Assembly: GCA_013213785.1 (NCBI GenBank)
Contig: JABSPZ010000005.1
Location: forward strand, 416,255-480,254
Origin: Henriciella sp.
GTDB lineage: Bacteria > Pseudomonadota > Alphaproteobacteria > Caulobacterales > Hyphomonadaceae
Reading direction: 5' to 3'
DNA length: 64,000 nucleotides
Within the stretch, counting starts at the first letter, position 1. Each line of letters starts with the position of its first letter. A model generated the notes under the pieces. The model was not told the DNA's origin, searched no databases, and saw only the letters and a program-made list of their open reading frames with translations. This document shows positions 52,554 to 62,145 of this stretch, in pieces. The position numbers and the translations under genes were made by a program.

Positions 52554-53568
52554 ATGAGGTATCCCGCATCTGAGAAGCTGGAGATCATCCAGCTGGTCGA
52601 GCAATCGCATCAGCCGATCAAACGCACGCTGGAGCAGATCGGTGTGTCACGCCCGACTTTCTATCGCTGGTATGATGCCTGGCAACAAGGCGGCGTCGAT
52701 GCTCTGGAAGACCGGCGCTGTGGCCCCAAAGTGACCTGGAACCGGATCCCGGACGAGGTCCGCGACGCGGTCGTCAAAATGGCTTTGGAGCGCACCGACC
52801 TCAGTCCACGTGAACTGGCCGTGACGTTCACCGATGAGAAGCGCTACTTCATCTCAGAAGCCAGTGTCTATCGTATTTTGAAGGCGAGAGACCTGATCCC
52901 CAGCCCAGCCTTCATCGTCATTAAGGGTGAGACGCGAACGCCATGCGTTCGAGTGAGCGTCGAACGATGAGTTCAAGGATAAGACGACGCGTCCGAATGA
53001 GATGTGGCAGACCGACTTCACCTACCTAAAGGTGATCGGTTGGGGCTGGTATTACCTCTCCACCGTTCTGGATGATTTCTCACGTTACATCGTCAGTTGG
53101 AAGCTCTGCACCAACATGGCTTCCATCGACGCGCAGGAAACGCTGAACCTCGCTTTGCAGGCCTCTGGGCTCGACCAGCTCAAAGTCAGACACCGCCCAC
53201 GCATCCTCTCGGACAATGGTCCGTCTTATGTGTCTGAGCAATTTGCCGACTGGCTTACCGAAGAAGGCTTCACTCACACACGCGGTGCGCCTTATCATCC
53301 GCAGACGCAAGGTAAGATCGAGCGTTGGCATCAAACGCTCAAAAATCGCATCCTTCTGGAAAACTATTTCCTACCCGGTGACCTCACCCATGAGATCGAC
53401 GCCTTTGTCGATCACTACAATCATCGCCGCTATCATGAGAGCCTGAACAATCTCACGCCCGCTGACGTCTACTTCGGCCGCGGCGACGAAATCCTGCAGC
53501 AACGCGCCCAAACCAAACGGAGGACCATGAAACTACGCCGCTTGCATCACGCAAGATCAACTGATTAA
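52554..53568 (+). pseudogene. IS3-type transposase orfB (DDE integrase), frameshifted by a palindromic insert
   Basis: Starts 4 bases after orfA with an N-terminal helix-turn-helix (KRTLEQIGVSRPTFYRWYD). At FIVIK a 40-base insert (52926-52965) shifts the frame. The protein continues in another frame as DEFKDKTTRPNEMWQTDFTYL, which holds the first Asp. LSDNGPSYVSEQF carries the second Asp, and YHPQTQGKIERWHQ the catalytic Glu. The retroviral-integrase-like core is otherwise complete and ends in LHHARSTD. Confidence 0.88.
52926..52965 (+). repeat. Short palindromic insert, copy 2 (in orfB)
   Basis: 40 bases where about six are expected. It has a perfect 7-bp hairpin CGAACGC-CAT-GCGTTCG at 52935-52951, with GACGC and GCGTC able to pair outside it. 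It contains the same GAACGCCA-N6-CGAGTGA-S-CG core as copy 1. The net gain is not a multiple of three, so it destroys orfB. Confidence 0.82.
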
Positions 53569-53625
53569 ACCAAACCAGATGAGCCAATCTCTCCTGTTCT
53601 AAAAGTATCAGAGTGTCTCAACCGT

Positions 53626-53853
53626 TTGAAAACGGACAGGGTAGTTGTAAGCAAACTTGATGCGCTCACGGTCGCGTCTCAAATCGGTGACATACCGCAG
53701 AATGTGAACTTTGCCATTTCGCTTGGAATGCTAAAAGCGTTCCTCGATGCCAACGGTGTTGAATACCCCGTTTCCAGTAATCAACTCGGCAAAACAACAA
53801 CGCAAATTGCCACTATCGCTGAACAGTCAACTGTTCAGATTCTCTGCAATTGA
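53626..53853 (+). pseudogene. Remnant of a trypsin-like serine protease, C-terminal end
   Basis: About 75 codons that match only the C-terminal end of periplasmic trypsin-like peptidases: VVVSKLDALTVASQIGDIPQNVNFAISLGMLKAFLDANGVEY, split here as read. The catalytic triad and everything upstream are missing, and the fragment begins a few bases after the IS target duplication. The other part is not present on the left side of the IS, so a deletion or rearrangement accompanied or followed insertion. Confidence 0.72.
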
Positions 53854-54013
53854 AAGCAAAAACTATCGCAAAAAAACGCCGTCTTGGCGGCCATTGATGG
53901 TCTGACGTCCCTGAAACGTGGCACCTATCGCTTGCTGTGCGTTGCGCCCGAATGACCTGTCTGCTGGGCGCTAGACGCAACCGCCACTATCACCTCCGTC
54001 GCATGCAGCGGAC

Positions 54014-54041
54014 GTCCGCTTTTGGGTCAGGAACGGACATT
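54014..54041. repeat. Dispersed CCGCTTT-type palindromic repeat
   Basis: GTCCGCTTTTGGGTCAG continues into GAACGGACATT, an imperfect palindrome with arms GTCCG and CGGAC. A near-identical half copy (CTTTGGGTCAGAAGCGGACAT) lies at 62597-62616, a related half (GCCGAAAGCGGACATT) at 54445-54460, and a full copy at 63121-63150. Confidence 0.65.
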
Positions 54042-54080
54042 GGGGTTGGCTGACTACTGGACTGGAATGGCGGCTAATTT

Positions 54081-54431
54081 ATGCTGACACCTATGACACC
54101 ATTGAGCGCTCTCGAAACCGCGGCAATGCGAGCGTTTTGCCAGATCGGCGACCTCCCGCTCAATGATCTCGCCGACCACATCCCCCATCTGAGTGTCACA
54201 AGTCGCGAGCACACGGGAGTTGGAGTCTTTGTTGAGCTGAATAGCTCATTGAGCGGAATGGGAGATGCCGAGGCGACAATCAGCGGCGTGATAGCCGTCA
54301 CAAATGATGAAAGGCCTGCGTTGGGTTTCTTGTTGTTCGTCAAAGCAGGCAAACCGAGAATGCTAGAGGGATTTAGCTACGCCAATGCTTGGCCGGATGA
54401 CCTAAGTGACTACACCGTTTCCTTGGAGTAG
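54081..54431 (+). CDS. Hypothetical protein
   Basis: A 116-residue protein I cannot name. It has a helical N-terminal part (PMTPLSALETAAMRAFCQIGDLP), a beta-rich middle with HTGVGVFVELN, and a conserved-looking C-terminal segment RPALGFLLFVKAGKPRMLEGFSYANAWPDD. Such GFLLFV...LEGFSY...WP endings recur in uncharacterised proteins that also lack a known domain. It is flanked by repeats and lies in an accessory stretch between an IS and tRNA-Thr. Confidence 0.6.
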   Translation: MLTPMTPLSALETAAMRAFCQIGDLPLNDLADHIPHLSVTSREHTGVGVFVELNSSLSGMGDAEATISGVIAVTNDERPALGFLLFVKAGKPRMLEGFSYANAWPDDLSDYTVSLE

Positions 54432-54444
54432 ATTCTGATCTAAC

Positions 54445-54460
54445 GCCGAAAGCGGACATT
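54445..54460. repeat. Half copy of the dispersed CCGCTTT-type repeat
   Basis: GCCGAAAGCGGACATT, 14 bases after the stop codon of the preceding hypothetical gene; it matches the right arm of the full copy at 63121-63150. Confidence 0.55.
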
Positions 54461-54592
54461 AGAGATTAGCCCATTTTCGGTGGGCAAATGTGTAGGCAAA
54501 TGGCGCAATTTCCACCTATTGCCCACCTAAAATGACTGAAAAAGCGTAGGCGCAAAAATATGCCGCTTAAGTTATTGTTTTAATGAGTAAAA

Positions 54593-54668
54593 TGGTGCCC
54601 CCACACGGACTCGAACCGCGGACCTACGGATTACAAATCCGTTGCTCTACCAGCTGAGCTATAGGGGC
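54593..54668 (-). tRNA. tRNA-Thr (anticodon UGU)
   Basis: A 76-base gene including encoded CCA. The acceptor GCCCCTA pairs with TGGGGGC, the D arm contains TAGCTCAGCTGGTAGAGC, the anticodon stem ACGGA/TCCGT closes the loop TTTGTAA, and the T loop is GTTCGAGTC-like. Anticodon UGU reads ACA/ACG codons. Confidence 0.95.
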
Positions 54669-54811
54669 ACTGGCGGGTCGTTTATAATGAGCGATCAGAA
54701 AGCGCAAGTCGTCATTACAAGATCATGCAGTTGCCACATTTCATCCCGATCCGGGCATCTTTTCGCCGCGCGCCAAGCGTTTGCTGATCAGACGCCAGAA
54801 GGGAGCTGAAA

Positions 54812-55267
54812 ATGATCAAACAAATTGCAAGCCTCGCCGCACTCACAGCGTTTGCAACTTTGGCCCATGCGCAGCCTTTGCCCGCGCCGCCAATGCAGAA
54901 GTATACGCCGTCACAGAGCGCGACCTGCGATAGTCAAACCCTGCAAGTGTACTTCCAATCGGGCGAAAGCGATTTGAACGCCGCGTCCAAAGCGATGCTG
55001 AAAGCAGCTCAAGCGCAATTGGATGGCTGCATTCTTGGGCCAGTCTCTCTTCAAGCCACCGCAAATGATGCCGCGACCGCGACCCTTGCGGAAAGCCTGG
55101 CAGAGGCGCGCCTTGAGACGGTAGCTGCAGCGCTGGAATCTTTCGACCTTGCCGGAACGCGGCTGCAAACAAGCTATGAGCCTTCTGCCGCGCCGATCCA
55201 TCTGACCGTGCCGATGACACGAAGCGTTGAAGTGCGCCTGTCAGCTTGGGCGCCGCAGATCGGCTAA
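54812..55267 (+). CDS. Periplasmic OmpA-like domain protein
   Basis: A 151-residue protein with a clear signal peptide (KQIASLAALTAFATLAHAQ). The mature part resembles a divergent OmpA C-terminal (peptidoglycan-binding) domain: VYFQSGESDLNAASKAMLKAAQAQL and SLAEARLETVAAAL follow the strand-helix-strand-helix pattern, although the usual NxxLSxxRA motif is replaced by ESLAEARLETV. Not linked to neighbours; a terminator follows. Confidence 0.72.
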   Translation: MIKQIASLAALTAFATLAHAQPLPAPPMQKYTPSQSATCDSQTLQVYFQSGESDLNAASKAMLKAAQAQLDGCILGPVSLQATANDAATATLAESLAEARLETVAAALESFDLAGTRLQTSYEPSAAPIHLTVPMTRSVEVRLSAWAPQIG

Positions 55268-55325
55268 CCTCACGAGTTTCCTCCCAGATGCTCCTTCACT
55301 CTCCCACGGGGGCATCGAAACTAAA

Positions 55326-55362
55326 CCCCCGGGCCGCGGCAGCGATCCGGGGGCTTTCTTTT
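55326..55362 (+). terminator. Intrinsic terminator after the OmpA-like gene
   Basis: A 7-bp GC stem (CCCCCGG with CCGGGGG), a 14-base loop and a CTTTCTTTT tail. It may also serve the convergent DUF1761 gene. Confidence 0.75.
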
Positions 55363-55379
55363 GTCGAATCTAGGCTGGT

Positions 55380-55848
55380 CTAGTCGAAGAAGGACAAGAC
55401 CGCACACGCGGCGACAATGGTCGCGACCGTATGGCTGCCATCTACGAAGAAGCCCATCAGCGACCCGTACGGCGTATAGACCGTGTCATAAGCGATCAGC
55501 GGCAGGCCGATCAGCAGGCTGAGCCACAGGCCGAAAAAGACCGCTGTGCCGAGTTTCGAGATATTCTTCTGTTTCATGTGCCAGCCGAGGCCGAAGCTCA
55601 GAACCAGTGACAAAACAAAGCAGGCGAGCATGATCATCGGCTGCGGTCCGGCATCTGCGGCGAGCGTGGTCAGACCGTCAGCGGTTAGCCACTGCATCGC
55701 GGATTTGGTCTCATCGGTAAAAAAACAAACCGTTCGCCGCCATCCATGGCTCTGTGAACAATAGCCCGTACCAAATGAACCCGATAAAAAACATGGCGAC
55801 CGCCGCTAGCAGCACGCCAAGTACGTTTACTCCTGCAATTTTTGGCAT
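55380..55848 (-). pseudogene. DUF1761 membrane protein, frameshifted in an A7 tract
   Basis: The N-terminal part starts at the ATG at 55848 (AAGGAGG upstream) with PKIAGVNVLGVLLAAVAMFF and IWYGLLFTEPWM. It reaches NGLFF at a run of seven T on the minus strand (A7 at 55719-55725) and then shifts frame. The C-terminal part continues in another frame: DETKSAMQWLTADGL, IMLACFVLSLVLSFGLGWHM, FGLWLSLLIGLPLIAYDTVY and SHTVATIVAACAVLSFF. With six T the two join exactly. Four membrane helices and the overall pattern fit DUF1761. The extra base may be real, a sequencing error, or a slippage site. Confidence 0.78.
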
Positions 55849-55956
55849 TCTTCCCTCCTTAAGGATGTTTCCTTTATCCCATCACGCGATTAGACAGGCC
55901 GAAATTCTCTGGTCGACTCAGTCTAACGCTAGGGAAAGCTTAGAGGAACGAGACTC

Positions 55957-57678
55957 TTGAGTAAACGACGCATCCTGATCACCTCCGCCTTGCCATACAT
56001 CAATGGCATCAAGCATTTGGGGAATCTTGCCGGGTCTATGTTGCCCGCTGATGTCTATGCGCGCTTTCAGCGGCTGCGCGGGCATGACGTGATGTATATC
56101 TGCGCCACGGATGAGCATGGCACCCCGGCAGAGCTCGCGGCCCAGGCAGCCGGCATCAGTGTTCAAGACTATTGCGATGAGCAGCACGAGATCCAGCGCG
56201 CGGCCGGGGAGGGGTTCTCGCTCTCCTATGATTGGTTCGGGCGCTCCTCGAGTGACGAGAACAAAGTCCTGACGCAGCATTTTGCCCGCGTCTTGGAAGA
56301 GAAGGGCCTGATTGAAGAGCGCGTCTCGAAACAGGTTTATAGCGTCGATGATGGCCGCTTCCTACCAGACCGCTACGTTGAAGGCACGTGCCCGCATTGC
56401 GGTTATGAGAAAGCCCGCGGCGACCAGTGTGATAATTGCGGGCGTTTGCTCGATCCGGTCGATCTGAAGAATCCATACTCAGCGGTGTCTGGCGGGACGA
56501 ATATTGAGATCCGCGACACGGCACATCTCTTCCTGTTGCAGTCGAAAATGCAGGACACGATCCGTGAATGGGTTGAGGCATCAAAAGACTGGCCGCAACT
56601 CGCGCGCTCAATCGCGCTGAAATGGCTGGATGAGGGACTACGCGACCGCGCGATTACGCGAGATCTGAAATGGGGCGTTCCGGTGCTCGGCGCGGACGGT
56701 AACCCGCGGCCAGGATTTGAGGATAAAGTCTTTTACGTTTGGTTCGATGCGCCGATTGAATATATCGCGGCGACGGAAGAGTGGGCGAAAGCCGAGGGCG
56801 GTGATTGGGAAAGCTGGTGGCGCACCGATAAGGGCGCGGGCGATGTCGAATATGTCGAGTTCATGGGCAAGGACAATGTGGCCTTTCACACGGTCTCTTT
56901 CCCGGTCACCATTTTCGGATCTGGCGAGCCGTGGAAAGCGGTCGATAAGCTCAAAGCCTTTAACTGGGTCACCTGGTACGGCGGGAAGTTTTCGACCAGC
57001 CAAAAGCGCGGCGTGTTTATGGATCAGGCGCTTGAGCTTCTACCGGCGGACTATTGGCGCTGGTATCTGATGGCGAATGCGCCAGAGGGCTCTGATGCGG
57101 CGTTTACTTGGGAAGGCTTCCAAGCGGCGGTGAATTCCGATCTCGCCAATGTGCTCGGTAATTTTGTGAACCGGATCACCAAATATACGGTCAGCAAGTT
57201 TGATGGCGCGCTCCCATCCACTGGTACGCCAGGTGAGGATGAAGCCTGGATGGAAGCTGAGTTGAAAACCGGCCTGCAGCGCATCTCCGAACATTATGAA
57301 GCGATGGAGTTCCGCAAAGCGGCGGCTGAGACGCGCGCGCTTTGGGCGGCGGGCAATGAATATCTCACCCGCGCCGAGCCTTGGGTGAAATACAAGAACG
57401 ACGTTGACGCCGCCGCGGTTGGCGTGCGCACGGGGCTGAACCTGGTCGTCCTGTTCGCGATTGTCGCGCAGCCGCTGATCCCGAACACAGCGAAGTCGAT
57501 CTTGGATACGCTGGGCATTCCAGATGAGAACCGCAAATGGCCATCTGCGGATGATGCGGGCCTCTTGGATGCGTTGCCGCATGGTCTACCAACCCAAGCG
57601 CCGCCGGTTCTGTTCCAAAAGATCGAAGACGCGATGGTCGAAGAGTGGACCGAGCGTTTCGGTGGGGAAGAGGCTTAA
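55957..57678 (+). CDS. metG: Methionyl-tRNA synthetase
   Basis: A 573-residue class I synthetase. The HIGH-equivalent is HLGN in [14 protein letters not shown] near residue 18; the KMSKS-equivalent is KFSTS near 345. A four-Cys zinc knuckle ([18 protein letters not shown]) near 145 is the MetG1-type connective domain. The anticodon-binding helical domain fills the end; there is no C-terminal tRNA-binding extension. The start is an unusual TTG with AGAGGAACG about nine bases upstream; no ATG in frame gives the expected N-terminus. Confidence 0.96.
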   Translation: MSKRRILITSALPYINGIKHLGNLAGSMLPADVYARFQRLRGHDVMYICATDEHGTPAELAAQAAGISVQDYCDEQHEIQRAAGEGFSLSYDWFGRSSSDENKVLTQHFARVLEEKGLIEERVSKQVYSVDDGRFLPDRYVEGTCPHCGYEKARGDQCDNCGRLLDPVDLKNPYSAVSGGTNIEIRDTAHLFLLQSKMQDTIREWVEASKDWPQLARSIALKWLDEGLRDRAITRDLKWGVPVLGADGNPRPGFEDKVFYVWFDAPIEYIAATEEWAKAEGGDWESWWRTDKGAGDVEYVEFMGKDNVAFHTVSFPVTIFGSGEPWKAVDKLKAFNWVTWYGGKFSTSQKRGVFMDQALELLPADYWRWYLMANAPEGSDAAFTWEGFQAAVNSDLANVLGNFVNRITKYTVSKFDGALPSTGTPGEDEAWMEAELKTGLQRISEHYEAMEFRKAAAETRALWAAGNEYLTRAEPWVKYKNDVDAAAVGVRTGLNLVVLFAIVAQPLIPNTAKSILDTLGIPDENRKWPSADDAGLLDALPHGLPTQAPPVLFQKIEDAMVEEWTERFGGEEA

Positions 57679-57681
57679 GTC

Positions 57682-58308
57682 ATGCCCCTCCAGAACCGCG
57701 TTGATCCTTTTGGTTTGATTCACGCGGTGCCGGAGCGTGGGACGATGATGGGCAATCGCGGCGGATGCTTTCACACCGAAGAGAAAGTTCTGAAACCGAC
57801 CCATTGGAAAACGCGGCAATGGATTACCTGCGTCCTCGAATTCAAAGGCCGTCAACGCGAGCTAATGGCCGAGCGTCAGTATACGGAATTGTTCTTCTTG
57901 GACGAGGTCACCGCGCTCGCGGCAGGCCACCGTCCTTGTTATGAATGCCGCTATCCAGACGCCAAACGATTTCGAGAAGCCTTGGTTCGCTCAGGCGTAT
58001 TTTGGTATCGCCCCAAAGCGTCTGATCTCAGCGATGCAATCGCGGGTGAAATTCAGTCCGTCTTGAAGGGCAAGTCTGAGCGAGAGACGATTGTCCCAGC
58101 GGAGCTTCCAGACGGCGCTATGTTCACAACCGGCGCTGCGCCGTTTTTAAAGTGGCAAGGACAGGCGCATCCTTGGGGTTTTTCTGGATATGATGCTCCT
58201 TTGGAACTGCCGAAGCAGGGGGTTCGTTTGACGCCCCATATTACCTGCCAAGCGTTGGCACATGGCTACGTGCCAAGAGTGCATGAAAGCGTTCAAGCTA
58301 GCGGGTGA
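57682..58308 (+). CDS. Conserved hypothetical protein
   Basis: A 208-residue soluble protein starting 3 bases after metG, so co-transcribed. Notable are GNRGGCFHTEEKVLKPTHWKTRQWITC near the N-terminus and HRPCYECRYPDAKRFRE near residue 90, two Cys-containing motifs that could bind a metal. The family is present downstream of metG in other Alphaproteobacteria as far as I recall, but no function is known to me. Confidence 0.75.
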   Translation: MPLQNRVDPFGLIHAVPERGTMMGNRGGCFHTEEKVLKPTHWKTRQWITCVLEFKGRQRELMAERQYTELFFLDEVTALAAGHRPCYECRYPDAKRFREALVRSGVFWYRPKASDLSDAIAGEIQSVLKGKSERETIVPAELPDGAMFTTGAAPFLKWQGQAHPWGFSGYDAPLELPKQGVRLTPHITCQALAHGYVPRVHESVQASG

Positions 58309-58396
58309 CAAGGCGATCCCGATGTGAAAGGTTTCGCGCCAGGAATGCGACTCACCCTTTGCGAGACGCGCATAGAAGTAGAGCTGGAATAGAATA

Positions 58397-60313
58397 ATGC
58401 GGCTACCAGTCATCGTGAGTATGGGCGGCGTAAACGCGGCCGGACGGACATCTGGATTTCAAAGCTTTCGTCGAATGATCATTGAAACGCTCTCAGCGGA
58501 GGAGCGGCAGAGCACGATTGCAGGCCTCGCGGTGATGATGGGCCTCACCAAGACCGATGATGGTGAAACTTATCGCTGCGAAGATGGTAGCGAGTTGGAT
58601 CAGGCCGGCGTCGCGGCGCGATTTGAAGACGATGTTCTGAGCGGAACTTTGGTCCGCCGCGTCGAACAAAGCCACTTCGATGTCGACGCGCTGTACTGGC
58701 AGTCGAACGCGACGCTGCAGTCCGATGGCGGTGGCAATGAGGCGCCGCTCGAATTTGTCGTCGCTAAGGATAAATTGCCCAAACCGCTCCCCGAAAGCTG
58801 GTCGGTTGATGCGCATGATGATGACCATGTCCGCGTCACCGCAACTGGTGGGCTGGATATTAAATTTAACAATACGCGGGAGTTCCCGATCAAGGCGGCG
58901 GGGCAATTGCCAACCGGGTTCGAAATGGCGAGTCTGTACAATTCTCGCTTCCAGCCACGCGGTCTCCAAATGGCCCTGTTTGGGGCAACGGATGCTCTGC
59001 GCGCGATGGGCGTGGACTGGGACACGGTGCTCGAGCACATCAACCCTGACCAGGTCGGGGTCTATTCCTCGAGTGGCTTTGGCCAGATGGATAAGGAAGG
59101 CTATGGCGGCATGCACCAAGCCCGCCTAAAGGGCGAGCGGGTGACCACCAAGGCCTTGGTCATGGGCATCAACTCGATGCCGACGGATTTCATCAACGCC
59201 TATGTCTTGTCGAATGTCGGGATTGCCAGCAGCTCTGTCGCCGCCTGCGCGACCTTCCTGTCGAACTTGCGCCACGCCGTGTCGGACCTTCAGGCCGGGA
59301 AAATCCGCGTGGCTATGGTCGGTAATAGCGAAGCGCCAATCGGGCCTGAGCTGATGGATGGCTTCGGCACAATGGGCGCGCTCGCCAGCGACGATAACAT
59401 GGTCAAAACCTACGGGACTGACGAGATCGATTATCGCCGGGCCAGCCGTCCATTCGGTAAGAATTGCGGCTTCACCATCGGCGAGTCGAGCCAGTATTTT
59501 ATTCTGATGGACGATGCGCTTGCGATGGAACTCGGCGCGCCGTGCCTTGGCGCGATCACTGATGTGTTCATCGATGCGGACGGAACCAAGAAGTCCATTA
59601 CGGCCCCAGGGCCTGGCAATCATATCAGTATGGCGAAGGCCGTTGCATCGGCCTCGACGATCGTTGGCAAAGAGACGATGCGCGACAAGAGCATGGTCCT
59701 CGCGCATGGCTCGAGCACACCGCAAAACCGCGTTTCTGAATCGCAGATTTTTGACCAAGTTGCCGAAGCGTTTGGCATCAAAGACTGGCCTGTCATCGCA
59801 GTGAAAGCCTATCTCGGCCATACGATTGCACCGGCAAGTGGTGACCAGCTCGCCGCTGCGCTGGGCTGTTTCAAGTATGGCGTCTTGCCGGGCATCAAAA
59901 CCATTGATGGCGTCGCTGACGATGTGCATCAGGACCGTCTTAGCCTCGGGCCAGATCACCAGCAGCGCATACCGGAAGATGTTGAAGTTGCGATCCTCAA
60001 CTCGAAAGGCTTTGGCGGGAACAATGCGTCCGCGGTTGTGCTGTCGCCGACACGAACCGAAGCCATGCTGGAAAAGCGCTACGGCGCCGACGCCATGAAA
60101 GCCTATCTGGGAAAACGCGAGGCCAGCCTCGCCGCATCCGATGCCTATATCGCGAAAGCTGATTGCGGAGAGTATGCCCCCATCTACCGGTTTGGTGAGG
60201 CGCAAATCCAGGAAGACGATATCGAAATCAGCGAAACGGCGGTCAAAGTGCAGGGGCTTGCGAATGCGATTGCGCTGCCGACTGAGAACCCGTTCTCCGA
60301 TATGACGGAGTAG
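58397..60313 (+). CDS. fabY: Beta-ketoacyl synthase, FabY type
   Basis: A 638-residue condensing enzyme, much longer than FabB/FabF (about 410) and matching the FabY type that initiates or elongates fatty acids from acetyl-CoA in Pseudomonas. The nucleophilic Cys lies in SVAACATFLSN near 285, and the catalytic histidines in LAHGSSTPQNRVSE near 435 and AYLGHTIAPASGDQL near 475. FGGNNASAVVLSPT near 535 closes the thiolase fold. N-terminal about 80 residues and the C-terminal extension (IQEDDIEISETAVKV) are extra. The FabY subtype is an inference from length and motif layout. Confidence 0.85.
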   Translation: MRLPVIVSMGGVNAAGRTSGFQSFRRMIIETLSAEERQSTIAGLAVMMGLTKTDDGETYRCEDGSELDQAGVAARFEDDVLSGTLVRRVEQSHFDVDALYWQSNATLQSDGGGNEAPLEFVVAKDKLPKPLPESWSVDAHDDDHVRVTATGGLDIKFNNTREFPIKAAGQLPTGFEMASLYNSRFQPRGLQMALFGATDALRAMGVDWDTVLEHINPDQVGVYSSSGFGQMDKEGYGGMHQARLKGERVTTKALVMGINSMPTDFINAYVLSNVGIASSSVAACATFLSNLRHAVSDLQAGKIRVAMVGNSEAPIGPELMDGFGTMGALASDDNMVKTYGTDEIDYRRASRPFGKNCGFTIGESSQYFILMDDALAMELGAPCLGAITDVFIDADGTKKSITAPGPGNHISMAKAVASASTIVGKETMRDKSMVLAHGSSTPQNRVSESQIFDQVAEAFGIKDWPVIAVKAYLGHTIAPASGDQLAAALGCFKYGVLPGIKTIDGVADDVHQDRLSLGPDHQQRIPEDVEVAILNSKGFGGNNASAVVLSPTRTEAMLEKRYGADAMKAYLGKREASLAASDAYIAKADCGEYAPIYRFGEAQIQEDDIEISETAVKVQGLANAIALPTENPFSDMTE

Positions 60314-60396
60314 GGCTTCTCTCAACGGAAGGCCGTCCCTCAAATTGACAGCGCCACAGCCGAGCCGCAAGTTGGCAAAAAAGCGGGAGGTTGCGT

Positions 60397-62028
60397 ATGC
60401 GCCGTTTATATTCAGGGCTGCTGGCAAGTGTGGTGCTTGCAGGCTGTAATTCGGGTTCAGATGACGTCACGGTCGAGGCAGAGGCGCCGCCGGAAGCGGT
60501 GCTGGAAACCATTGCGACGGGCGCGAACATCTCTGGCGCCAATGGCATTCATTTCGGACCGGACGGCCTGCTATATGTGACCTCCGTGATCGGGTCTGAT
60601 CTGACGCTCCTCAATCCTGAGACTGGCGAGGAAGTCCGGCGCTACACCGCCGCGGACGGCGTATTTGGACCTGATGATGTCGCGTTTGCGCCAGACGGCT
60701 CTTACTATTGGACATCGATCCTGACCGGCCAGGTCGCGGGCTTTACGCCTGAGGGTGAGAAAGTGGTGGCGGCGCAAATCCCGCCGGGCGCCAATCCAAT
60801 CACCTTCTCGGATGATGGCCGCTTGTTTGTCTCGCAATGCTTCCTCGGAACGACGCTCTATGAGCTCGACCCGAAAGGCGAAGCCGCACCGCGCGTCATC
60901 GCGGATGATCTCGGGCCGGGCTGCGGATTGAACGGCATGGACTGGGGGCCGGATGGGCGCCTCTATGGCCCGCGCTGGTTTGCCGGTGAAGTGGTCAGCT
61001 TTGATGTGGATACCGGCGAGCGCCGAACCGAGGCGACTGGGTTTGCAGTGCCCGCGGCGATCAAGTTCGACAGCGAAGGCACACTGCATGTGCTCGACAC
61101 GGCCACAGGCGAAGTCATTCGCATGGGCGAGGACGACCGCGAGGTGATCGGAACGCTCACCCCAGGCCTCGACAATTTCGCCTTTGACAGCACCGATACG
61201 ATCTATGTTTCAAGCTATACGGACGGCTTCATCAAGCGCCGGAATGAGGATGGTACGTTTACCGACCTTCAGCCCGGCGGCATGTCGCATCCCGGCGGCG
61301 TCGCGGTGATCGGTGATACGGTTTGGGTGGCCGACGTCCACGCGCTGCGCGGCTTTGACCGCGAGACCGGCGAAGAGACCATCACCCAGCGCAATATTGT
61401 TGGCGTGGGCGAGCTTGGTGGCTCGCTCAATGTTTCTGCGGATGGCGACAATCTGATCCTCAGCTCTTGGTTTGATTCTGACGTCCGGATCTGGGATCCC
61501 GCGACACAAACCCGCGTGCGCCATATTCCGAACCTGGCCGGCCCAGCCTCAGCTGTGCGCTATCAAGGCGAGCTTGCGATCGCGGAACATTTGAAAGGCG
61601 CAGTGACGCTGTTTGGTGAAGAGGAAAACACGGTCCTCGCGAATGATCTGGCCGCGCCGACCGCGCTCGTGGTGGATGGCGAGGATCTCTATGTGAGCGA
61701 TCGCAGCACCGGCCAGATCTTGAAGATTGCAAGCGCCGGACACGCGCTAGAAACGCCAGAGGTCGTGGTCAGCGATCTTGCCAATCCCGAAGGCTTTCTG
61801 GTGACAGGAGACGGCTATGTCATCGTCGAAGCAGAGGCCTCCCGCGTCGTGCATGTGAAGCATGATGGCGAACGTCGCGAGATTGCGTCTTTCCCAGCGG
61901 GGACGCCTGGCTTGCCGGGCCTGCCGCCATCGCAAATCTTCAATGGGATCGCGATGGACTTTGATGGAAGCCTCTTCATCACCGGCGAGCATGACCGCGT
62001 GCTCTACCGCATCCGGGCGCCTTGGTGA
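60397..62028 (+). CDS. SMP-30/NHL-like beta-propeller lipoprotein
   Basis: A 543-residue lipoprotein with lipobox VVLAGC near residue 16. The rest consists of repeated propeller blades of the SMP-30/gluconolactonase or NHL type: GIHFGPDGLLYVTSVIGSDL, VAFAPDGSYYWTSILTG, MDWGPDGRLYGPRWFAGEV, IKFDSEGTLHVLDTATGEV and IAMDFDGSLFITGEHDRVLYRI. Perhaps ten to twelve blades in total, so two propellers or one large one. Start: the ATG at 60397 has GGGAGG six bases upstream; a TTG at 60391 sits inside that site. Likely periplasmic; the substrate is unknown. Confidence 0.88.
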   Translation: MRRLYSGLLASVVLAGCNSGSDDVTVEAEAPPEAVLETIATGANISGANGIHFGPDGLLYVTSVIGSDLTLLNPETGEEVRRYTAADGVFGPDDVAFAPDGSYYWTSILTGQVAGFTPEGEKVVAAQIPPGANPITFSDDGRLFVSQCFLGTTLYELDPKGEAAPRVIADDLGPGCGLNGMDWGPDGRLYGPRWFAGEVVSFDVDTGERRTEATGFAVPAAIKFDSEGTLHVLDTATGEVIRMGEDDREVIGTLTPGLDNFAFDSTDTIYVSSYTDGFIKRRNEDGTFTDLQPGGMSHPGGVAVIGDTVWVADVHALRGFDRETGEETITQRNIVGVGELGGSLNVSADGDNLILSSWFDSDVRIWDPATQTRVRHIPNLAGPASAVRYQGELAIAEHLKGAVTLFGEEENTVLANDLAAPTALVVDGEDLYVSDRSTGQILKIASAGHALETPEVVVSDLANPEGFLVTGDGYVIVEAEASRVVHVKHDGERREIASFPAGTPGLPGLPPSQIFNGIAMDFDGSLFITGEHDRVLYRIRAPW

Positions 62029-62145
62029 TCACGTTGGCGGATTGGCGCACATGAGATGCGCTGGCTTAGTCCCTCAGCAGCATGAGTTTCGATATCCAAG
62101 TGGAATTTGACCGAAGAAAGGGCGTTTGGTTAAGACACCGACACG

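Larger units (their letters stand above)
52055..53620 (+). mobile_element. IS3-like insertion sequence, complete ends, inactive
   Basis: A 1566-bp element with imperfect terminal inverted repeats: left TGAGACACTTTGGTTG, right end (reverse complement) TGAGACACTCTGATAC. It is flanked by a 4-bp direct repeat ACCG at 52051-52054 and 53621-53624, a target-site duplication. It carries an orfA (helix-turn-helix) and an orfB (integrase core with D, D, E motifs) in series. Both are interrupted by short related palindromic inserts, so the element cannot move itself. The right flank is a serine-protease remnant. Confidence 0.9.
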
